Shown: piece by piece, positions 23,083 through 27,839 of the stretch | Numbering within the stretch: position 1 is the first letter of the stretch | Layout of the letters: each line of letters opens with the position of its first letter | DNA from: TMED27 sp050633165 | GTDB taxonomy: Bacteria > Pseudomonadota > Alphaproteobacteria > Micavibrionales > Micavibrionaceae | Length of the DNA: 27,839 bases | Assembly (NCBI GenBank): GCA_050633165.1 | Contig: JBOEFZ010000011.1 | Location: 1-27,839 of the forward strand | Direction: 5' to 3' | Program-made: the position numbers and the translations under genes | The notes under the pieces: generated by a model | Database searches by the model: none | Seen by the model: the letters and a program-made list of their open reading frames with translations, nothing else | Told to the model about the DNA's origin: nothing

Positions 23083-23964
23083 ATGGATCAGTTTGATAAA
23101 GAATTATTGCTGTGGGTTGAGGGGCTTTTGAGCGCTTATAAGCGCTTTGTGCATGAGAGCGAGGGGACGGAGAAGGAAGAAAGCCGTGTGAATGGCTTGC
23201 GCGGTCTTGTGAATTTGGCGAATAGTGTTTTGCGCGATGTGCCGATTTTTGGGATTGAGCCGTGGCATGTGATCGGGAAATCTGTACCGATGTCTATGCC
23301 GGGGGAGATGCTGCTCAGGCTTAAGGATTATAAGGGCGATCCGATACCGCCTTATCCATTTGTGATGGCGTTTTACGAGACGGGATTTACGGCGCAATTG
23401 GATGCGATTTTGACGCTTGCGGCGCTCAGGCAGTTTGAGAAAGACCCGAGCGAGAAGCAGGTTTCGATTAATATTTCCGGTATATCGCTTCGTGATCCGG
23501 CGTTTGTGAAGATGGTTCTTGGGCGGTTAGAGGCGATGGATTTGCCTAATCGTCCGCATGAGGCGGTGATTTTTGAAATTCACGAGAGTGCGCATCATGT
23601 TAATACGAACCGTTCCGTATTGGAGCTGTTTCGGCGGGTGGGCGTTGGGTTTGCGCTGGATGATGTCGGGATGACGATGCAGGATATTATGCGCCTTGGG
23701 GAATTTGAGGGGATTGCGGATTTTATCAAGATTGACCGGCATTCGGTTTTGGCGGAGCCAGGCGCGCCGAACGCGATGGAGAATATCGTCAATTATGTGC
23801 GTAGTATGTTGCCGGGGGCGGTTTTGGTTGCCGAAGGGGTGCAGAACGCGCAACATGCGATGCAGATTCAAACCGTGCATCCGGATATTGTGTATGCGCA
23901 GGGGCTGTATTTACCGTCGGATCGGGATGAGTTTAGTGACGAGTATCTAGCGTTACGGGCGTGA
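23083..23964 (+). CDS. EAL-domain protein (putative cyclic di-GMP phosphodiesterase)
   Basis: EAL domains hydrolyse cyclic di-GMP or bind it as receptors. The 293 residues have an N-terminal segment of about 70 residues with no recognised domain and no membrane helix. An EAL-like barrel follows. EAL reads EML (75-77) and the following residues LRLKDYKGDPIPPYPF align well. Catalytic counterparts are kept: Glu75, Asn130, Glu165, Asp193-Asp194, Lys216, Glu251 and Gln273. Loop 6, usually DDFGTGYSSL, is DDVGMTMQDI, and EGVE reads EGVQ. Activity is therefore plausible but uncertain. It is probably cotranscribed with the heparinase-like gene, which suggests an envelope or surface link. Confidence 0.85.
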   Translation: MDQFDKELLLWVEGLLSAYKRFVHESEGTEKEESRVNGLRGLVNLANSVLRDVPIFGIEPWHVIGKSVPMSMPGEMLLRLKDYKGDPIPPYPFVMAFYETGFTAQLDAILTLAALRQFEKDPSEKQVSINISGISLRDPAFVKMVLGRLEAMDLPNRPHEAVIFEIHESAHHVNTNRSVLELFRRVGVGFALDDVGMTMQDIMRLGEFEGIADFIKIDRHSVLAEPGAPNAMENIVNYVRSMLPGAVLVAEGVQNAQHAMQIQTVHPDIVYAQGLYLPSDRDEFSDEYLALRA

Positions 23965-23975
23965 GTGTTTTTTTG

Positions 23976-24046
23976 TTTTAACACGAACTGCACCAAGAGC
24001 CACGAAGCGTTTTGTTTATATATCGGAGAATGGCTTCGTGTTAAAA
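23976..24046. repeat. Inverted repeat with CACGAA sub-repeats, possible terminator
   Basis: TTTTAACACGAA (23976-23987) is the exact reverse complement of TTCGTGTTAAAA (24035-24046). Just inside the left arm the 9-base phase continues, imperfectly, as CACGAACTG, CACCAAGAG, then CCACGAAGC. The right arm ends in a run of A residues and the left arm is preceded by a T-run, so it may terminate transcription from either side. It fills most of the gap between the EAL gene and radA. Confidence 0.55.
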
Positions 24047-24106
24047 AATGTTCTTTATTTGTTCCTGCCTGTGGTGTAGTGTGATTCTTATTGTTTGAGG
24101 ATCATT

Positions 24107-25540
24107 ATGGCGAAGACGAAAAATACATATACATGTCAATCTTGCGGGGCGGTTTCGGCGCGGTGGTCGGGGCAGTGTGATGCGTGCGGGGAGTGGAATA
24201 CGATTTCCGAAGAGGTCGCGGCGGCGCCTGTGCCCAAGGGGATGAGCGCGGGGACGAAGGGGCGGGCTGTTCCGCTTTCGGCGTTGTCTGACCCGAATAT
24301 GGGGGAGTATCGGCGGTATATATCCGGTATTGCGGAATTTGACCGTGTGATGGGCGGCGGCTTTGTGCCGGGTTCGGCGACGCTCATTGGTGGTGATCCG
24401 GGGATCGGGAAATCGACGATTTTGTTGCAGGTATCTTGCGCGTTGGCGAAGCGGAATGTGCGGTGTGTTTATGTTTCGGGTGAGGAAGCGATTGATCAGG
24501 TACGGATGCGGGCGCAACGATTGGGCTTGGCGGATGCGCCGGTGGAATTGGCGAGCGCGACGAATGTGCGGGATATTCTGGCGACTGTGGAGTCTGCTGA
24601 AGGGGCGGCGGCGCGGCCCGTGAAGGTTTTGATTATCGATTCGATCCAGACCATGTTCGTGGATAATATTGAAAGCGCGCCGGGCACGGTGACGCAGGTG
24701 CGGACGTCTGCGCAGGAGATTGTGCGGCATGCGAAGGCCAATAACATTGCAGTGATTTTTGTCGGTCACGTGACGAAGGAGGGGCAGATTGCGGGGCCTC
24801 GGGTGCTTGAGCATATGGTGGATAGTGTGGTTTATTTCGAAGGGGATCGATCGCATAATTTTAGGATTTTGCGCGGGGTGAAGAACCGTTTTGGCCCGAC
24901 GGATGAGATTGGCGTGTTCGAGATGGCGCAAGAGGGGCTGGTCGAGGTTGCGAACCCGTCCGAGATATTCCTATCTCAACGCGCGCCGGATGTTTCGGGC
25001 AGTGCGGTTTTGGCAGCGATGGAGGGGACGCGTCCGGTGTTGGTGGAGGTGCAGGCCTTGGTTGCGCCTTCTGCGCTGCCTTCGCCGCGGCGGTCGGTGA
25101 TTGGTTGGGATTCGGGGCGTTTGGCGATGATTGTCGCGGTGCTGGAGACGCGGTGTGGGGTGCAGCTATCGGGGTGTGATATCTTTCTTAATATTGCGGG
25201 CGGAATACGGATTTCGGAGCCGGCGGCGGATTTGGCGGTGGCGGCGGCGTTGATGAGTGCGTTATCCGGCGCGCCGTTGCCTGACAATTCCGTGTTTTTT
25301 GGGGAAATTGGTTTAGCAGGTGAAGTGCGGCAGGTTTCGCGCAGTGATGTGCGGATTAAGGAGGCTTCGAAGTTAGGATTCAAAGAGGCGGTGATCCCGA
25401 AGCTTAAAGGTAAGCGTGGGAAGAAGGTTCAAGACGGGTTTCGGGTGCAGGCCTTGGAGCATGTTCAGGCGTTACATGATTTATATGGTGCAACACGCGG
25501 TGTATCGGGGAACGGAGGCGTGGCGGTGCGGGCGGTTTAA
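24107..25540 (+). CDS. radA: DNA repair protein RadA
   Basis: RadA is a RecA-like branch-migration ATPase/helicase acting in homologous recombination. From ATG 24107 it has 477 residues. I chose this start because TGAGG lies 6 bases upstream and the protein then begins MAKTKNTYTCQSCG. The N-terminal C4 zinc finger uses Cys10, 13, 24 and 27. Walker A is GGDPGIGKST at 95-104, and the RadA-specific KNRFG motif is at 259-263. The C-terminal Lon-like domain carries NIAGGIRISEPAADLAVAAA and GEIGLAGEVRQV. All parts are intact. The family and the radA-cvpA-purF order are familiar in alphaproteobacteria. Confidence 0.97.
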   Translation: MAKTKNTYTCQSCGAVSARWSGQCDACGEWNTISEEVAAAPVPKGMSAGTKGRAVPLSALSDPNMGEYRRYISGIAEFDRVMGGGFVPGSATLIGGDPGIGKSTILLQVSCALAKRNVRCVYVSGEEAIDQVRMRAQRLGLADAPVELASATNVRDILATVESAEGAAARPVKVLIIDSIQTMFVDNIESAPGTVTQVRTSAQEIVRHAKANNIAVIFVGHVTKEGQIAGPRVLEHMVDSVVYFEGDRSHNFRILRGVKNRFGPTDEIGVFEMAQEGLVEVANPSEIFLSQRAPDVSGSAVLAAMEGTRPVLVEVQALVAPSALPSPRRSVIGWDSGRLAMIVAVLETRCGVQLSGCDIFLNIAGGIRISEPAADLAVAAALMSALSGAPLPDNSVFFGEIGLAGEVRQVSRSDVRIKEASKLGFKEAVIPKLKGKRGKKVQDGFRVQALEHVQALHDLYGATRGVSGNGGVAVRAV

Positions 25541-25581
25541 GGCTTGCTTTTTATCGGGCTTTTGCATACATCTTGTAACCT

Positions 25582-26289
25582 ATGGTTCTTGATATTTTAG
25601 CACTTATTGTTCTGTTTATTTCCGCCGGAATTGCGTTTATGCGGGGGTTTATTCGGGAGGTTTTGACGATTGCCGGTGTTTTGGGCGGTCTGGCGGCGGC
25701 GTATTTTGCGGGGCCGCTTTTGATCCCGAGCATGGAAGGGTGGCTTGGCGTTACCCAAGGGGAAGAGGTGGAGCGGTTGTTTGGCGTTTTGCCGTATGAT
25801 CTTTTGGCGATTGGGCTTTCTTATGGGCTTATCTTTGTTGTTGTTGTTATCCTTCTTTCGGTGATGAGCCATTTTTTGGCGGAAGGGGCGAAGTCGATCG
25901 GGCTTGGGGCGGTTGATAGGACATTCGGGTTTATTTTTGGTGTCGTGCGCGGGGTTGTTGTGCTCGCGCTGCTTTATCTTCCGGTGCATATATTCTTTGG
26001 TGATGAGGCGAAGGAGAAATGGTTTGGCGAGAGTAAGACGCATTTTTACATTGAAAAGACCTCTGCCGCGATGAGTGGTTTGATTACGCGGGAGCAAAGG
26101 GAAAAAGGGCAGGGCTTGTTGGATCGTGCCAATGCCGTGAATGAAACGCGTGAGGCGTTGAAGGATAGTCCTTTGCTTCAATCCCCTGATACGACTTCGA
26201 CGGGTGAGGCAAATGGGTATAGCGAAGAATTTCGCAATGAGATGGATGCGCTTTTCCAAGAGGAAAGCCACCCGAGCTATAATGAATAG
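25582..26289 (+). CDS. cvpA: CvpA family membrane protein
   Basis: A CvpA family inner-membrane protein, named for its requirement in colicin V production in E. coli; its general role is not settled. The 235 residues have four hydrophobic segments in the first half (about 4-22, 28-50, 68-92, 110-130). GFIREVLTIAGVLGGLAAAYFA shows the usual RGFIREVL-type motif, and GLGAVDRTFGFIFGVVRGVV is the second family signature. The C-terminal 90 residues are hydrophilic, probably cytoplasmic and disordered. It precedes purF by 12 bases, as in the E. coli cvpA-purF operon, and follows radA by 41 bases. Confidence 0.93.
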   Translation: MVLDILALIVLFISAGIAFMRGFIREVLTIAGVLGGLAAAYFAGPLLIPSMEGWLGVTQGEEVERLFGVLPYDLLAIGLSYGLIFVVVVILLSVMSHFLAEGAKSIGLGAVDRTFGFIFGVVRGVVVLALLYLPVHIFFGDEAKEKWFGESKTHFYIEKTSAAMSGLITREQREKGQGLLDRANAVNETREALKDSPLLQSPDTTSTGEANGYSEEFRNEMDALFQEESHPSYNE

Positions 26290-26301
26290 AAAGCGACGAA
26301 A

Positions 26302-27839
26302 ATGTGCGGTGTAGTTGGAATTTTTGGATATGAGCCGGTTAATCAGGCGCTTTATGATGCGCTGACGGTGTTGCAGCATCGCGGGCAGGATGCGGCGGGG
26401 ATTGTGACCGAGGATGCGGGGCGGTTTTATTTGCGCAAGAGTAACGGGTTGGTGCGGGATGTGTTTCATACGCGCCATATGCGCGGCTTGAAGGGCAACA
26501 TCGGGATTGGGCATGTGCGGTATCCGACGGCGGGAACGTCGAGTAGTGCGGAGTCGCAGCCGCTTTACGTGAATTCGCCCTATGGGATTGTGCTGGCGCA
26601 TAATGGGAATTTGACGAATTATGATGCGCTGAAAGAAGAGTTGTTTCGTGCGGATCATCGGCATTTGAATACGAATTCGGATTCGGAGGTTTTGCTGAAT
26701 ATTCTGGCGCATGAGCTGCAAAATGGTGGCGCGGCGCATATTTCCAAAGAGCGTATTTTTGATGCGGTGGAGCGGTTGCATGAACGTGCGCGCGGGGCGT
26801 ATGCGGTTGTGGCGATGGTGTCGGGGCATGGGATGATTGCGTTTCGTGACCCGAATGGTATTCGCCCGCTGATTTACGGGCAGCGCGCAGGCGCGGGCGG
26901 TAAGGTCGAGACGATGGTGGCCTCGGAGAGTGTGGCGCTTGATGCGCTTGGCTTTGATGTTGTGCGGGATCTTAAACCCGGTGAGATTTTGTATATTGAT
27001 GCGAAGGGCGCGGTGCATAGCCATGTGCCGGAGACGGGCAAGCCGCATACGCCGTGTATTTTCGAGCATGTATATTTCGCGCGTCCGGATTCGATTATTG
27101 AAGGGTCGAGTGTTTATAAGGCGCGGGTGCGGATGGGCGAATATCTGGCGGAGAAGATTAAGCGGGAGATTCCCGATCATGATATTGATGTTGTTATTCC
27201 CGTGCCGGAATCGAGCCGCCCGAGTGCGATGGAATTGGCCGTGCAGTTGGGGGTAAAATTTCGTGAGGGGTTTGTGAAAAACCGTTATATCGGGCGAACC
27301 TTCATCATGCCGGGGCAGGCGGAGCGCAAGAAATCTGTGCGGCAGAAGTTAAACCCGATTGAGTTGGAATTTCAGGATAAGAATGTTTTGTTGGTGGATG
27401 ATTCCATTGTGCGCGGAACGACATCCAAGCAAATTGTTGATATGGCGCGGCAGGCGGGGGCGAAAAAGGTTTATTTTGCGAGCGCTTCGCCCGCGATCCG
27501 CTATCCGAATGTATATGGTATTGATATGCCGGTGAAATCGGAATTGGTGGCGCATGGGCGCAGCGAAAAAGAGGTCGAGGCGGAGATTGGCGCGGATTGG
27601 TTGGTTTATCAGGATTTGGAGACGATGATTTTATCGGCTGTGCCGACGGATGAGGCGCCGGAGGGGTGGCGCTTTGATTGCTCTGTGTTTGACGGGAAAT
27701 ATGTGACGGGGGATGTAGATGATGATTATTTCGCGCATCTTGATGCGAAGCGCAGCGATGCGGCGAAGCATGCGAAGGATAATGTAAGTCAAACCGCGCT
27801 TATTGATGTGAGTGATGATGATTCTGATAGTGATATAGG
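26302..27839 (+). CDS. purF: Amidophosphoribosyltransferase PurF, 3' end beyond the window
   Basis: PurF catalyses the first step of purine synthesis, forming phosphoribosylamine from PRPP and glutamine. 512 codons are visible with no stop before the window end. The chain begins MCGVVGIFG, so Cys2 becomes the N-terminal nucleophile after Met removal and there is no propeptide. Glutaminase residues are present: RYPTAGTSS, and HNGNLTNYDAL. The PRPP loop is VLLVDDSIVRGTTSKQ. The C-terminal tail visible here is acidic (SDDDSDSD) and runs out at the edge, so the true end is unknown but near, since relatives are about this length. It is probably cotranscribed with cvpA, 12 bases upstream. Confidence 0.96.
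   Translation, partial: MCGVVGIFGYEPVNQALYDALTVLQHRGQDAAGIVTEDAGRFYLRKSNGLVRDVFHTRHMRGLKGNIGIGHVRYPTAGTSSSAESQPLYVNSPYGIVLAHNGNLTNYDALKEELFRADHRHLNTNSDSEVLLNILAHELQNGGAAHISKERIFDAVERLHERARGAYAVVAMVSGHGMIAFRDPNGIRPLIYGQRAGAGGKVETMVASESVALDALGFDVVRDLKPGEILYIDAKGAVHSHVPETGKPHTPCIFEHVYFARPDSIIEGSSVYKARVRMGEYLAEKIKREIPDHDIDVVIPVPESSRPSAMELAVQLGVKFREGFVKNRYIGRTFIMPGQAERKKSVRQKLNPIELEFQDKNVLLVDDSIVRGTTSKQIVDMARQAGAKKVYFASASPAIRYPNVYGIDMPVKSELVAHGRSEKEVEAEIGADWLVYQDLETMILSAVPTDEAPEGWRFDCSVFDGKYVTGDVDDDYFAHLDAKRSDAAKHAKDNVSQTALIDVSDDDSDSDI

Noticed and set aside
25597..27180. A 527-codon minus-strand open frame across cvpA and purF
   Set aside because: It is antisense to two genes with clear motifs. 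The protein is Arg/His/Asn-rich without domains, so it is a shadow of the reading bias.

Overview
The window looks like chromosomal DNA of an alphaproteobacterium. The alphaproteobacterial signs are a coxB-coxA oxidase pair, a 1597-residue NAD-glutamate dehydrogenase of the very large class, a DUF1674/SDHAF4 protein beside rsmB, an rpe-heparinase-like neighbourhood and a radA-cvpA-purF run. I cannot fix the genus; a Rhodospirillales- or Micavibrio-like lineage is only a guess. Base composition is moderately GC-rich, with two visibly AT-richer patches (about 12.8-13.8 kb and 19.5-20.5 kb) that look like separate acquisitions.

Left third (1-12.7 kb, mostly minus strand): the 5' part of coxA, then coxB, rsmE, a divergent ubiA, the giant gdhB, and a tightly overlapped resB-ccsA-resA set (cytochrome c maturation System II), then a DUF4197 lipoprotein. 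The theme is respiration and carbon/nitrogen flow: quinone prenylation, terminal oxidase, haem attachment to cytochromes c and glutamate catabolism. System II is unexpected here, because alphaproteobacteria typically use System I (Ccm).

Middle (12.8-17.7 kb): an AT-rich class I glutamine amidotransferase-like gene (peptidase C26), then the SRP RNA gene on the minus strand with its own promoter, a perfect 30-bp-arm palindrome, and a translationally coupled dnaX-ybaB-xthA operon. xthA meets a convergent DUF1223 gene with overlapping stop codons. Upstream of the DUF1223 gene is a 52-codon SDHAF4-like gene.

Right third (17.9-27.8 kb, mostly plus strand): chorismate mutase overlapping rsmB, then a minus-strand AT-rich patch with a stand-alone FtsH-type (M41) peptidase gene broken by one in-frame TAA, then rpe, a structured intergenic element, a heparinase II/III-like protein, an EAL-domain protein, radA, cvpA and a purF that runs off the window end.

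The observations I rate highest are the single-codon nonsense interruption of the M41 peptidase gene, System II cytochrome c maturation in an apparent alphaproteobacterium, the long imperfect hairpin after rpe whose antisense strand is also an open frame lacking a normal start, the His-rich insertion at the usual CxxC site of the DUF1223 protein, and a DnaX zinc module with only two of four cysteines. I saw no CRISPR array, transposase, tRNA or defence system, and nothing that clearly amounts to a new multi-gene system.
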